Assembly: GCA_918797485.1 (NCBI GenBank)
Contig: CAKKNE010000003.1
Span: 4,650,001 to 4,714,000, forward strand
Reading direction: 5' to 3'
Origin: Pelagomonas calceolata
Taxonomy: Eukaryota > Sar > Pelagophyceae > Pelagomonadales > Pelagomonadaceae
Length of the DNA stretch: 64,000 nucleotides
Part shown: one piece after another, positions 19,725 through 29,396 of the stretch
Position numbering within the stretch: the stretch's first letter is position 1
Layout of the letters: every line of letters begins with the position of its first letter
The notes under the pieces: generated by a model
Database searches by the model: none
What the model saw: only the letters and a program-made list of their open reading frames with translations
Told to the model about the DNA's origin: nothing
Translations under genes and position numbers: made by a program

Positions 19725-19780
19725 GTACCTACGGTACCGTAGGCGGTACTACGGTACCTACGGTACCACCTACGGTAGGT
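19725..19780. promoter_or_regulatory. GGTACC array upstream of the permease gene
   Basis: Five to six TACGGTACC/GGTAGG units lie 61-116 bp upstream of the ATG at 19664, directly followed by repeat R1 copy B. Confidence 0.5.
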
Positions 19781-19953
19781 TTCGTAGAGAGAAAAACCCT
19801 CTAGCCTATCCTACCCTATTATGTATCTCCCGCTCTCTAAATTTGAGTCACATTGGGTGTCTATTGACGCTACGGTGTAAACCAATATATAATAAAACAC
19901 CGTCACGGTGACTCTCTCGTACCCGGGCCTTACATAACGCTGCGACATACTCT
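19781..19953 (+). repeat. Dispersed repeat R1, copy B (shorter)
   Basis: It shares GTAGAGAGAAAAACC, TATGTATCTCCCGCTCTCTA, CTACGGTGTAA and CTTACATAACGCTGCGACAT in the same order as copies A and C but lacks their last ~80 bp, including the second inverted arm. Confidence 0.75.
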
Positions 19954-19960
19954 ACTAGTA

Positions 19961-20335
19961 TCGTTTCGTGACGTCTCTTTTTAAGCGCCGGCTGGGTATC
20001 CTAGCCGTGCGGGAAATCTTACCGTACGGTGACCCTAGCACGCTAGCCTGGGTAGGTTCCCCAGGCCCCCTCCTTCTCTCCGAGTCCTATCCACATTCCA
20101 CTACATTCAAGCGCAATCATGATAAACTCTCATATTACTTCACACTCAGTGCTATCCCATTACGGGAGCATGTCTATCACCTTAGTCGCCATACCCGCTG
20201 GGATGCCGGCAGTACCACGCTGCCGGCCTACCGTTTTCTACAAGCCGCGCAGGGAGAAGGCCCCTAGTGGCTTGGTGTATGTCGTTTTCCTTTTTGGATA
20301 TTCCTGCCTTAATTCTTTATTTGTTCAAGTTTTAT
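19961..20335 (+). mobile_element. LINE-tail relative with nested ~230-bp insertion
   Basis: GACGTCTCTTTTTAAGCGCC, then CTGGGTATCCTAGCCGTGC, matches in reverse complement the block at 58260-58365. That continues with GCGCAGGGAGAAGGCC, which here appears only at 20246. The 20015-20245 stretch is therefore extra, flanked by AGCCGTGC and AGCCGCGC, which look like a target duplication. The insert contains an inverted GGCAGTACCACGCTGCC hairpin. Confidence 0.55.
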
Positions 20336-20365
20336 TTTATTTAGGGCGGGCGACGGAGGGGCGCG

Positions 20366-21248
20366 TCAAGGGAGGTGCGCGCGCGCCGCGAGGAAGCCGC
20401 CGTCCACCGGCACGCAGACGCCGTTGACCATCGCGGCCGCGTCCGAGAGGAGGTACAAAACGCAGTCGGCGACGTCGTCGACCTCGGCGAAGCGCCCCAG
20501 CGGGATGCTCGCCAGCATGGGGTCGCGCTTCGCCGCGTCGGCCCACGCCGCGCGCCCGAGCGGTGTCAGCACGACGGTCGGGTTGACGCAATTCGTTCGG
20601 ATGCCGTGGGGCCCCAGCTCGAGCGCCATGCACTTGGTGAGGTAGTCCACGCCCGCCTTCGTGAGACTGTACGCGCACCGGTCGCGGATGGCCTGGGACG
20701 AGGACTGCGACGACACGTGTACGACCTGTGTGGAAATCCACAGCGGTTCAAAGTCGCTCCGACGGTTGGTTCGCACCGCGCACGACCGCTCCCGGAACGC
20801 CCCTCGCGATCATGTTCCTCGCGACGCACTGGGAGAGCACGAGCGGCGCCCGGCAGTTCACGGCGACGCACTGATCGAAGGCGTCCGTCTCCACGTCCAG
20901 AAAACTCGCCATGGCGCCGACGCCGGCGGCGTTCACGAGCGCGTCGACGTCGCCGGCCTCGGCCGCGGCGCGGCGCACGTCCGCCACCTGCGACAGGTCT
21001 GCCACGACGCAGGGGTGGCCGTCTCCCACGTGCTCCTTGAACGCTCGCACGCGGCTCTCCCGCGACACGACGCCAACCACGCGCGCGCCGCGTTCGGCGA
21101 GCCGCTGCGCGCATCGCAGGCCAATGCCGCTCGCCGCGCCGGTGACGAGCGCGGTCTTTCCAGCGAAGGAACCGGGGCCCGTGGACGCGCTCCGCGCCTG
21201 CGGCGCCGCCGCCCTCGCGCAGGCCAGCAGCGCGGCGGCGACCATCAT
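20366..21248 (-). CDS. Short-chain dehydrogenase/reductase (SDR), two exons
   Basis: Exon 1 is 21248-20787 and exon 2 is 20725-20366, giving 273 residues. The start ATG at 21248 gives a short hydrophobic leader. Exon 1 has the cofactor motif TGAASGIG (NAD(P) binding) and NAAGV. Exon 2 has the catalytic Ser in VVHVSSQSS and the YSLTK (YxxxK) pair, so all three active residues are present. The C-terminus ends VNGVCVPVDGGF, typical of classical SDRs. Splicing restores PGA-VVHVSSQ in phase 0. It is perhaps an organelle or secretory enzyme. Substrate unknown. Confidence 0.9.
20726..20786 (-). other. Introner-like intron I1 (61 bp) in the SDR gene
   Basis: On the minus strand it starts GTCGTGCG and ends GGATTTCCACACAG, followed by GTCGTACA. 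The 8-bp start and the 8 bp after the acceptor match 6 of 8, a target duplication. The 3' end is the family terminus. The 5' inverted end is weak. Phase 0. Confidence 0.75.
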
Positions 21249-21896
21249 AGTACAGGCCGTCCGCGACGAGCGCGCCCTGGACAGGTAGCAAGAGATTTTC
21301 AAGGACCCACTTCGATGGGTGCAGGAACCGTATCCCGCAACAGGTGGGGCAGCCACCGCGGGGTTCGGGAGGGCCCTGCACTCCGCCGCGCCGGATGGAG
21401 GTTCGGTTCGGGTTGGCCAACGCCGTATGAGCCGGTCTCGTATGGGCTTTGGTGCGTTGCTGAGCTTAGGAACTCTCCTCGCCACTTACACACCCGACAA
21501 GCCCGGAAGGCAAGAAACTGGAATCGACTCTTCCTCAGACTGAATCAACGGGGCTGACGCACCGTGGCCACTAGGACCGCGGCGGGCCCTGGCGCGTTTT
21601 CGTCACGGGCGAGATATCGTGCGGGTTCCACTCATGGAAGAGCTCCCCCCGGAACCACCCATCAGGGCTACACAAGGTGGTCGTATAATGATCTCATTGA
21701 TCTGGCTCGGGTTCACGTATACGACGCGCGCAGCCCCCAAAGACCGGTGATTGGACATCGTGCCCTCGATAGGCGACGATAGCCGCTCTCGAACCACCGT
21801 GACCGGCATTGGAGCGGTAGTTTAGACATCCCGGTGAAGAGATGTTATCAATATTTATTAGGCGGAGCCCCGCCGGGAGGGGGGCGACACCGTGAT
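21249..21896. other. Intergenic region without recognised genes
   Basis: It holds the SDR upstream region and the 3' flank of the LON-N-like gene. I see no open frame with a recognisable domain and no shared repeat. Confidence 0.4.
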
Positions 21897-22919
21897 TCAT
21901 CGGCGGCGGGTGCGGGCCGCGTCCGCCAGGCGGCGGAACGGCCCCGCGCGACGGCGGCGGGGAGGAGGGGCTGCGGCCGCCGGCGCCGTGTCCGCGAGCG
22001 GGTCCGGCCGCGGCACGCGCCAGGCATCCCCGAGGCCGGCGCGCCGCGCGAGCCAATCCGCCGTCGCGCTGAGGCGCGCGTCGGCGTGCCGCAGCCGCGC
22101 GCTCGTGGACCGCGTCGCGAGCAGACGGCGAGCGGCCTCGGGATCCGGCGCGAGCGCCCGGCAGAGCGCGAAGCTCGATAGCTCTCGCCGCGTCGGCGCG
22201 AATTCCGCGAGGTCGTCGCCGAACGGCCCGTCCTCGCCGCAGGCCGCCGCGCGCGCGTAGGCCCTCTCCAGCACGCACGCCTCGGAGTCGCCGTCGGCGG
22301 CGCACGCGTCGACGGCGCACGCGTCCTCCACCCGCGCGGCGGGCGCGAAGCGGCGCACGGCCTCGGCGGTCGCGCGCCGCGCCGCGGCGGACAATACCGC
22401 TGCCTGCGCTGTCGCCGTCGAGCCGGCCCAGCCCTCCAGCGTCGCGACGGTCTCATAGGCGAGGTGCGCCTTCAGCTCGTCGGCCGCGGCCACGCCGCGC
22501 CGCGCGAGGAGATCGTGACCCGCCTCGCGCAGCACCTCGTCGTCCTCGGGCGCGGCGTCGACGACCGCGCCGACGTCGCCCACGGCGAGGCGTCCCGGGT
22601 GGCCGGCCGGGCGGAGCGCTTCGACCAAGAAACGCCCGACGGCGACAGCAACAATGCGCTGGACGTCGCCGGTCGCACGACCCCTCGCGTGGCACTCGCA
22701 GAGCACGCCGCGCGCGCCCGGCGCCGGCGCCGCGTCCACGAGCCCGAGCAGCCGCGGCCCGCCGGCGCTCTCAAGCGCGATCTGGTGCCAGCCGACTCGC
22801 GGGCACTCGACGACCACCACGTCCAGCGGGAAGACGCTGCTGCGGTATTCGAAAAGGGGAATCGTGAGGGCATCCAGGTGCCAGAGGAGGAGGGCAATCG
22901 AGACCGAGAAAAGTGCCAT
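21897..22919 (-). CDS. LON N-terminal (substrate-binding) domain-like protein, secretory or plastid
   Basis: 340 residues from the ATG at 22919. MALFSVSIALLLWHLDA is a likely signal peptide. TIPLFEYRSSVFPLDVVVVE followed by CECHARGRATGDVQRIVAV fits the LON-N/PUA-like beta domain found in LON proteases and stand-alone plastid proteins. The remainder is Ala/Arg-rich and helical, with no AAA or Ser-Lys protease domain, so the protein is not a full LON. A transit function is possible. A GGTACC array and R1 copy C lie upstream. Confidence 0.6.
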   Translation of the reverse strand: MALFSVSIALLLWHLDALTIPLFEYRSSVFPLDVVVVECPRVGWHQIALESAGGPRLLGLVDAAPAPGARGVLCECHARGRATGDVQRIVAVAVGRFLVEALRPAGHPGRLAVGDVGAVVDAAPEDDEVLREAGHDLLARRGVAAADELKAHLAYETVATLEGWAGSTATAQAAVLSAAARRATAEAVRRFAPAARVEDACAVDACAADGDSEACVLERAYARAAACGEDGPFGDDLAEFAPTRRELSSFALCRALAPDPEAARRLLATRSTSARLRHADARLSATADWLARRAGLGDAWRVPRPDPLADTAPAAAAPPPRRRRAGPFRRLADAARTRRR

Positions 22920-23007
22920 CGAGAGCGGTACTGAGTTTACACATCAAATTTGACTTCAGCTCAGAGCAGAGACCGCACTCTCTCGTCGAGAGTGCACCTA
23001 GGGACCG

Positions 23008-23055
23008 CGGTACCTACGGTACCGTAGGTACCGTACCGTAGGTACCTACCGTACG
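23008..23055. promoter_or_regulatory. GGTACC array upstream of the LON-N-like gene
   Basis: GCGGTACCTACGGTACCGTA and following units lie 89-136 bp upstream of the ATG at 22919 and run into R1 copy C. Confidence 0.5.
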
Positions 23056-23322
23056 TAGAGAGAGAAACCTACTAGCCCTCCTACCCTAGATATGTATCTC
23101 CCACTCTCTAAGTTTGAGTCTATACAGCGAGTGTCTTTGACACTACGGTGTAACAACAGTTTACTATTTATAAAACACTCTCGTAGTTAGGTTCAACTTG
23201 AAGTTGGCCCAGCCTTTGGCTGGTGAGCTAGGACCCTGCTACCTTACATAACACTGCGACATACTCTTGCTAGGTTATGGGCCCACAAGGTCTCGCCTAT
23301 TGACGTAGAGTGTTTTACAGTG
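23056..23322 (+). repeat. Dispersed repeat R1, copy C
   Basis: It aligns with copy A (2851-3101) along nearly its whole length and ends GTAGAGTGTTTTACAGTG. The inner inverted arms are kept (TATAAAACACTCT and AGAGTGTTTTACA). Confidence 0.8.
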
Positions 23323-23560
23323 AATGCCTAGAAAACAAAAAGAATTATCACCTAAAAAGAAAACAAAAGAAAAAACACCCAAAAGGATGAAGCTGCAATA
23401 AACCAGCTTCTAAAAAATGCGATCGATCAAGCAAACGCTGAAGCTGAACAGAAACTCGAAGAGCGTCTCAAAGCACTGAAGGAAGACCTCACCAAGAAAT
23501 ACCAGGAAGAAAGGATTGAAGTGCAAGACGCGTTTGCACAATCAAGAGGTGACAAGCCAT
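23323..23560 (+). mobile_element. AT-rich element remnant (fossil, possibly virus- or retroelement-like)
   Basis: Directly after R1 copy C comes AT-rich sequence unlike the host genes, encoding a lysine-rich stretch and an amphipathic coiled-coil-like stretch. It looks broken. The family is not assigned. R1 could be its terminal or 5' region. From 23561 to 23746 nothing is recognised. Confidence 0.35.
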
Positions 23561-23746
23561 AGGTTCCTACAGAAACACCACTGGCAAATACGCGCCTGCA
23601 CGCGGTGCATACGGAGGTATGCGACCGTCTGTCAGGGTGTATGTGGCTGCCTGGGTGGGACTGCCCGGGGATTTTATAGTAACTTGAACCCCTCCGAGTC
23701 GGGTCGTAGTGCACTTGCAACCTCCTTAGAGGACCCAGGGGTGCAA

Positions 23747-26355
23747 TTATAGCGTCGGCTTGCTCTTCGCCAGGTACACCTTGTCTTTGCGTCCCGGGCG
23801 CGCCCCCGGCACCACGCGTCTCCCAACCCGGCCGAGTCGGACCCCGCCCTGGGCCGCGAGACGCGCCCCGCCCCCGGCCGCCGCCGCCGTCAAGGCGAAG
23901 TCGACGTGGTGCCGCCGTCCAGTAACAGCAAAATCAGCGGCCTCGCGGCGTTTTTTCAGAAGCCGGCGGCACGCGTGGCCGATCTTCGCCGCGGCCTTGT
24001 GGCGCCGGTACGCTCGGAGCGCCGCGCGTCGCCAGCGGAGCGCGCGCGCGTCGCGCAGCAGCCCCGCGCACCAGCTGCGGACCACGGCGCGGGCGGCGAG
24101 CATGGCGCGGACGAGCGTCGCCGCCGCGCGCAGGCGGACGCGCGCTTGCGTTTTGACGATCAACGGCAGGGACGCAGCCGTGAGGGCCGCCGCCCGCGCC
24201 TCGAGTTCGTCGGGTAACGCCGCTGACAGCGTCCAGTGGGCCGCAGCCGGGTCGGCGGCGGCGCTGCGGGGCGCCGCGGGCGGGCGCGGGGCGGCCGACC
24301 GCCGGGGCGCGACGTCGATTCGTAGCGCTCGGACGAGCGCGAGGCAAGCTGCGTGTGCCGCCGCGCCCGCGGCGGCGCGCGGCGGCGCGCCGTCCGGCGC
24401 CGGCGCCTCCGGGGGCGCGGGCGCGGGCGCGGCGTCGTCCGGCGGAGGCGGCGGCGCCGCCGCCGCCGCCCAGGGCGCCAACAGCGGCGCGCTGAGCGAC
24501 GCGTGGACGCGCGCGTAGACGCCCCCCGCGGCCGAGGCCATGTTCGCCGAGGTGCGCACGCTGGGGCCGTCGGCCAGGGATAGCTGGGAAACGCCCTCGG
24601 CGGCGGCGCCGTCGAGCAGCTCCACCAACCGGAGCCGCAGCTCGAGCGAGGGCGCGCCATTGTAGTCGACGACGGCACGCGTGGTACAATCGAGGACGGC
24701 GCGCCCGCCCGAGGAAAGAGCCACTTCCACGTGTCGCGCGTGCCAGAGCGGCGGCGCGACGCGCCACCACGTGTTTGCTATCCAGTCGTGCCACAGCTCG
24801 CCGCCTATCTCCCCGAGACGGTAGTAGTAGTTGGCCTTGGGCGGCCCGCGGCGGCGGCGGTGGGCGCCCCCGGCGGCGGCGGCGGCGCCGCGCCGCGCGT
24901 CGAGCGCCAGCGCGCCGTCGGCGTCGCACACCGCGCTCTCGCACAGTCCCCGGTACAGTTTCGCGGCGTCGGCACGCCTCATGCACGCTCGCGCCACCTC
25001 GGCGGCCGAGACGTCCGTCGCCAGGCACGCGTACGACGCGCCCTCCTCGTTCTTTCCGGTGGCGGCGAACTCGAGGACAAGGTGGCCGAGGTGCTGCCAG
25101 ACCGCCACGTCGTATTCAGTAAGACGAGGCGGCACGCAAACGTCGCTAAATTTCGCCACGCAGCAGGGGCCATTTCTTACAAGAGCCTCGAGGGGCACGC
25201 GGCCCTCTGGGTCGGCCGCGCCGCAGAAGACCGGCGCCCGGCGCTTCGCGAGCTCCGCCGCGAGGACAGCCGGGCGCGCCGATTGGATCGTCACGCTGCT
25301 CAGGTAGGACGGCGCGCGCTTGCGGGGCGCCGCGGCCCACCGGCGCGCGCGCGCTGGGGAAAACCCGCGGCGGGCCGGCGACCGCGCCTCGCCGAGCGCC
25401 TGCTTCTCGTCAGCCGTCCCGAACCGGCGGGTCCGCTCCTTGGCGCGCTTTTTTAGCATAGCGTCCCGCTTCATCGCCGCGACCTCCGCAAGCGTCGGGC
25501 CGTAGGACCGCATAAAGCCCATAAATTCATCCACGGTCACGTCGCCGGAAGAATCCGCATCAATAGCCTTCCACAGTGCCTTGATTTGTTCGAGCGGCAG
25601 CACCTCCTCGGGCGTACACAAACAGGGATACGGCGCCCGTATGACACTCTCCAACTCCTCAAAACCTAGTCTTCCACTACTGTCGACGTCCAAGATATTA
25701 AACATTTTGAACCAATTGAAGCGCTGCTCGGGCGCGCTGTCGTTGGTGGGGGCGCCCTCCGTGTCATAAAACGCCTTGCGCTCGTGGCGCGTCTCCACCA
25801 GTCGGTTGAGCTCGAAGACCAAGGCCCGCTTTTCCTGTTTGTCTAATACTGGCCAGCCGTCGATCATTAGCAAGTAGGTGGCGTCCTGGAACTCCTTGAT
25901 CGTCGCCTCGCCGCTTCCGTCGGCCTCGACGTAGGCCCACAAAGCGTCTAAATCCGAGACGGCGACCTCTACACCCAACGCCGCGACCGCCTTGCGGAAC
26001 TCGTCGTAGTCTAAGCGTCCCGAGCGGTCCTCGTCCATCTGGGCGAAGAGGCGCGCCCAATTCCCGCGCATGGTACACGGCGTGCCGTCGGCCTCGCTTT
26101 TGCGCCCGAACGCCGAGTGCAGCGCCACGACCTGTGTGGAAATCTCAAATCTCAGGCACTCCACGCCATCGACGCGATGGTGTCTCCTCGACGGCGCGGA
26201 GGTTCGCGAAGGACGTGCAATAACTCTCGGGATAACGTAACTCTCTGCCTGCTTGATTCCACGCAGGCCACGACCGTCTCGCGCAGCGCCTCGGTCGAAG
26301 TCGCGACGACGCGCTCGTGCGCGACGACGCGGTGCCTCGTGAGGTCCGTCGTCAT
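23747..26355 (-). CDS. Large EF-hand (calcium-binding) protein, two exons
   Basis: Exon 1 (26355-26275) encodes 27 residues from its ATG; exon 2 is 26131-23747; total 821 residues. Four EF-hand-like loops are visible: MDEDRSGRLDYDEF, VEADGSGEATIKEF, LDVDSSGRLGFEEL and IDADSSGDVTVDEF, at about residues 55-240. A ~250-residue region follows with no known domain (LGEIGGELWHDWIANTWWRV), then a low-complexity Ala/Pro stretch and an Arg/Ala-rich helical segment (VKTQARVRLRAAATLVRAML) that may bind calmodulin like IQ motifs. Probably a calcium-responsive structural or signalling protein. Splicing in phase 0 gives ETVVALHSAF. Confidence 0.8.
26132..26274 (-). other. Introner-like intron I2 (143 bp) in the EF-hand gene
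   Basis: Minus strand: starts GTCGTGGC then CTGCGTGGAATCAA, ends GAGATTTCCACACAG, followed by GTCGTGGC again. The 8-bp duplication is perfect, and the ends form imperfect inverted repeats. The inner part shares the ATCGCGTCGATGGCGTGGAG block with I3. Phase 0. Confidence 0.85.
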
Positions 26356-26663
26356 GGCGGCTTGCTTGTTTTGTCTCTGCTCTGCGTGCGGTCGACGGGG
26401 CAGCGCGCGTCGACGGCGTGCTGCTGCGGCCGTCCCTTGCGGACCCGCGTTCGATGCTTGCGCTCTCCGGGGCGTCTGGCGTTACTGTAATAATTTTTGC
26501 GCGGGCCCCGGGCCTCCGCATGTCTCCCCGGGCACGGCAGCGTGCCCCAGGATGGATGGGCCGTCCGTGGAGCGCGGGACGACCGTGCGGGTGTTTTTAG
26601 CGCCGCCTTACCCTTAAGCACCCAAGCGGCAGCCCCACAGCCTGAACCGGCGCGAAAGCTTAG
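26356..26663. promoter_or_regulatory. Divergent promoter region, EF-hand gene / coiled-coil gene
   Basis: 308 bp between two outward-facing ATGs. No GGTACC array, repeat or gene is visible. Confidence 0.4.
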
Positions 26664-27563
26664 ATGATGGCGGCCGACCTGCCGATGCAGGACGTCCGCG
26701 CGCAATACGCCGAGCTCAAGGCGACGCTCTCGACGTTCCAGGCGTCCGTCGGCGACTGCCTCGAGCGGGCCGAGGCGGAGTTCCTCCAGGCGTACCGCGC
26801 CCACATGGTCGAGGTCCACCGCGAGCTCCAGCAGCTCCGCGCGCAGCTCGGGAGCGCCGAGGCGTCGCTCCGTGACGACGACGGCGTCCGGGAGCTCGAG
26901 GCGAGCGGCGCGTGGTACCGGGGCGAGGCGGCCCAGCAGGCGGCGCACGTGGCGGCGCTGCGGAAGGACCGGACCTACGCGCGCCGGAAGCGGCGTGCGC
27001 TCGACGCGGACCGGCGGCACCTCCGGCGGCAGCTGGAGGCGGGCAAGCGCGAGCAGAAGCGCCTCGAGGCGCGCGCGGCGGCGGCGACGACGAGAACGCC
27101 GTCGCCGCAGGCGGACGCGGAACGCGCCGTGCGGCCGCCGCCGCGGCGCTGCGTGCCCGGCGACTTCGGCAAGGCGGCGACGCAACACGACACGACGACG
27201 CCCACCGGGCGGCTGCGCGCCGACGTCGAGCGGCTCCGCGGAGACGTCGAGGCGCACACGGCCGCCGCGGCGCGGCTCCGCGGCATTCTCGTGGCCGAGC
27301 GCGTCCGCGGCGCCGACTTCCGCGACCTCTACGCGAGCTGCGCCGCCGCCGCGGCGCGCGGCGGCACGAGCGGCGGCCGCGGGTCCGAGGCGCTCGGACG
27401 CCTCGGAGATTTAGTGTTCCCGCCGGCGGCGGCAGCGCCGAGCGACGCCTCGGCCCGGGCGCCGCGCCCTCGCGCGACGCCGCCCGCCGCCGCGGACGAC
27501 GCCCGCCTCGCGCTCGACGACGACGTTCTGGCGTTCCTTGGAACCGCCGTGCGGCCGACGTAA
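26664..27563 (+). CDS. Coiled-coil protein of unknown function
   Basis: 299 residues from the ATG at 26664, intronless. The N-terminal half is a coiled coil (YAELKATLSTFQ, VEVHRELQQLRAQLGSAEAS), with AWYRGEAAQQAAHVAALRKD and LDADRRHLRRQLEAGKREQK, a pattern I associate with flagellar or basal-body coiled-coil proteins but cannot name. A second coiled coil (RLRADVERLRGDVEAHTAAA) and a low-complexity tail follow. No catalytic motif. Expressed divergently from the EF-hand gene. Confidence 0.6.
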   Translation: MMAADLPMQDVRAQYAELKATLSTFQASVGDCLERAEAEFLQAYRAHMVEVHRELQQLRAQLGSAEASLRDDDGVRELEASGAWYRGEAAQQAAHVAALRKDRTYARRKRRALDADRRHLRRQLEAGKREQKRLEARAAAATTRTPSPQADAERAVRPPPRRCVPGDFGKAATQHDTTTPTGRLRADVERLRGDVEAHTAAAARLRGILVAERVRGADFRDLYASCAAAAARGGTSGGRGSEALGRLGDLVFPPAAAAPSDASARAPRPRATPPAAADDARLALDDDVLAFLGTAVRPT

Positions 27564-28276
27564 GCGACGCGTGGTGCGCCGTTGCGCACTCGCAACGCAC
27601 GCACACAGTAAAATAAAAAATTCAATTACGACGGTCACACTTACGACGTCACTTACGGTCACGCTTCCCCCGACTTCCTCTGCAGTTGGCTCGGCGGCTA
27701 GGCGGCCTAGCTCTAAGCAAAGCAAGGAAACCTAAAAACAAGATGGCACATGTAGTCTCTCTAGTAGTCTCCTGAGAGCGAGTCACGGCAAGCCGTGACG
27801 AGTTCTAAAACCGTCGGACAGTGCATAGGGTCCGAGCCAAAATAATACTTTTTTTGGAATTAAATTTTTTAGGTAAAACTAGGGGATGGAGGACTAATAA
27901 CTATAGTCAATTCGGGTCTTGGCGGCTAATGACAGCCTGAGTCAGGATCAACCATTCCGACTCCCGAGGAGTCCAACGTGGCCAACGGTAGTAGGCTCGA
28001 CGGCTCAGAATGGCACGCTGGCATTCCAAGCTGGCATTCCAAGCCCAAGTCCGGCGAGGACACCGAGATGGACTCGGACACATACTGGTTCAAGGCCGAC
28101 CCGAACAAGGCATGGAGGCGTACTGGGCCGCGAGGCCGCCGTCGGACTCGGAGCGTAGTGTGCTTGCGCCTCTTCTTTCGCCTTCGCGTGGGCGCGAGCG
28201 CCGTTATTATGTCGTACTAAGATCCTCATTAAACTATTACTCTCTACATTTCTAGTAACATGACACACTTGATGAA
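27564..28276. other. Intergenic region with R3 fragment
   Basis: A piece of R3 (GGCGGCCTAGCTCTAAGCAA at about 27701-27720) is the only recognised feature. 27835-27910 is AT-rich. No gene was supported. Confidence 0.4.
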
Positions 28277-29212
28277 TCACACTGGCCTCCAGTCGCGCGG
28301 CAGGTGCTCGTCCGCGAAGCGCCGCGCGTCGGCGGGCCCGGCGCCGCCGCCCCCAAAGACGAGCGCGCCGCAGCCCGACGTCTCCAGCCAGGTGCTATTC
28401 CGCAGGCCCCGGTCGTAGAGCACGGACCCGCGCGTCAGTCGCGCGACCCACCACGAGAACGACCCCCACGAGAACGTCGCCGCGTCCGCGTGCGTCAGCG
28501 CGGCCATGACGACGGCCGGCTCCCGGTCGTCGAGGGCTCGGACGTCCGCGCCGAGGACGCTTGCGATCGCCGCCGCGTCCCGGAACTGGTAGGATGACGT
28601 GATATACGCGACGGTGCGGTTCGGGAATATGGTTTGCTCAAACTGCCGCCGCGCCCTCGCATAGAACGGCCGCCTCGGCAGACACTTTTGGTACTGCCGC
28701 TCGCCCGCCGCGACGCGGTGGTAGAGCGCCACAACTTTGTCCGCGCCCAGCCCCCGCGTCGTGTTTTCGTACAAAGCTTTTCCGCGGGCAGCCACCTTCG
28801 CCTTCCAGGGGAAGACGACGCCGGCCGCGTCGACCGCTCTCGCGTTCTGGCGGTACCCAAGGCACTGAAAGTCGACGCGCGGTCGCTTCTCCGCCGGAAT
28901 AACGCGCCGCCCGTCCTCGTGCGCCCACCACGCCCGCGAGAGCTTCAGGTGGACCTGGGGCGCGTGGCCCGGGAGGCCCGGCTCGCCCGGGCAGGCCACG
29001 TCCGTGTAATTCGCGAAATCAAAGGCCGCGCAAGTCGTCGCCGTCGCGCGGAGGCACAGGTTATGGTGTCTCGCGATACCGTAGCACGCGTAGATGACGA
29101 AGAGGTGATTGCCGAGGCGTCCCGATGAGGGAACGACGACGCGGCGGGCGCACCGGCTCGCGTTGGTGACACGCGCCGCGCTGGGCGCTATGATGAGCAG
29201 CAACCGCTTCAT
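28277..29212 (-). CDS. GT11-type alpha-1,2-fucosyltransferase-like protein
   Basis: 311 residues from the ATG at 29212. Near the N-terminus is GRLGNHLFVIYACYGIA, the GT11 start motif (usually GGLGNQLFQYA), and near the C-terminus SWGSFSWWVARL, the conserved STFSWW-type motif. IFPNRTVAYITSSYQFRD fits the middle region. A short hydrophobic N-terminus (MKRLLLIIAPSAA) is a likely signal anchor. It would add fucose in alpha-1,2 linkage to a glycan in the Golgi. It faces away from a second fucosyltransferase-like gene at 29397 across only 184 bp, suggesting joint expression. Confidence 0.78.
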   Translation of the reverse strand: MKRLLLIIAPSAARVTNASRCARRVVVPSSGRLGNHLFVIYACYGIARHHNLCLRATATTCAAFDFANYTDVACPGEPGLPGHAPQVHLKLSRAWWAHEDGRRVIPAEKRPRVDFQCLGYRQNARAVDAAGVVFPWKAKVAARGKALYENTTRGLGADKVVALYHRVAAGERQYQKCLPRRPFYARARRQFEQTIFPNRTVAYITSSYQFRDAAAIASVLGADVRALDDREPAVVMAALTHADAATFSWGSFSWWVARLTRGSVLYDRGLRNSTWLETSGCGALVFGGGGAGPADARRFADEHLPRDWRPV

Positions 29213-29396
29213 CGACGCGCGACGCGTCGCATGGCTGCTCGCATCGGCTGCCCGACAACGCGTGCGGCGCTGCCCCTCCAGAGCGGATGTTGGGGACTCT
29301 GGGTGCTACCTGCAGAGAACTGCAGAGATGCTGAGATGGTAAATTAAATGGGGAGAGACGGTGGAGATTAATGAGCAAGATGAGGGGCAGCCTCTG
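29213..29396. promoter_or_regulatory. Divergent promoter shared by two fucosyltransferase-like genes
   Basis: 184 bp with two outward-facing ATGs. CTGCAGAGAACTGCAGAGAT is a short direct repeat at ~29311-29330. No known box was recognised. Confidence 0.45.
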
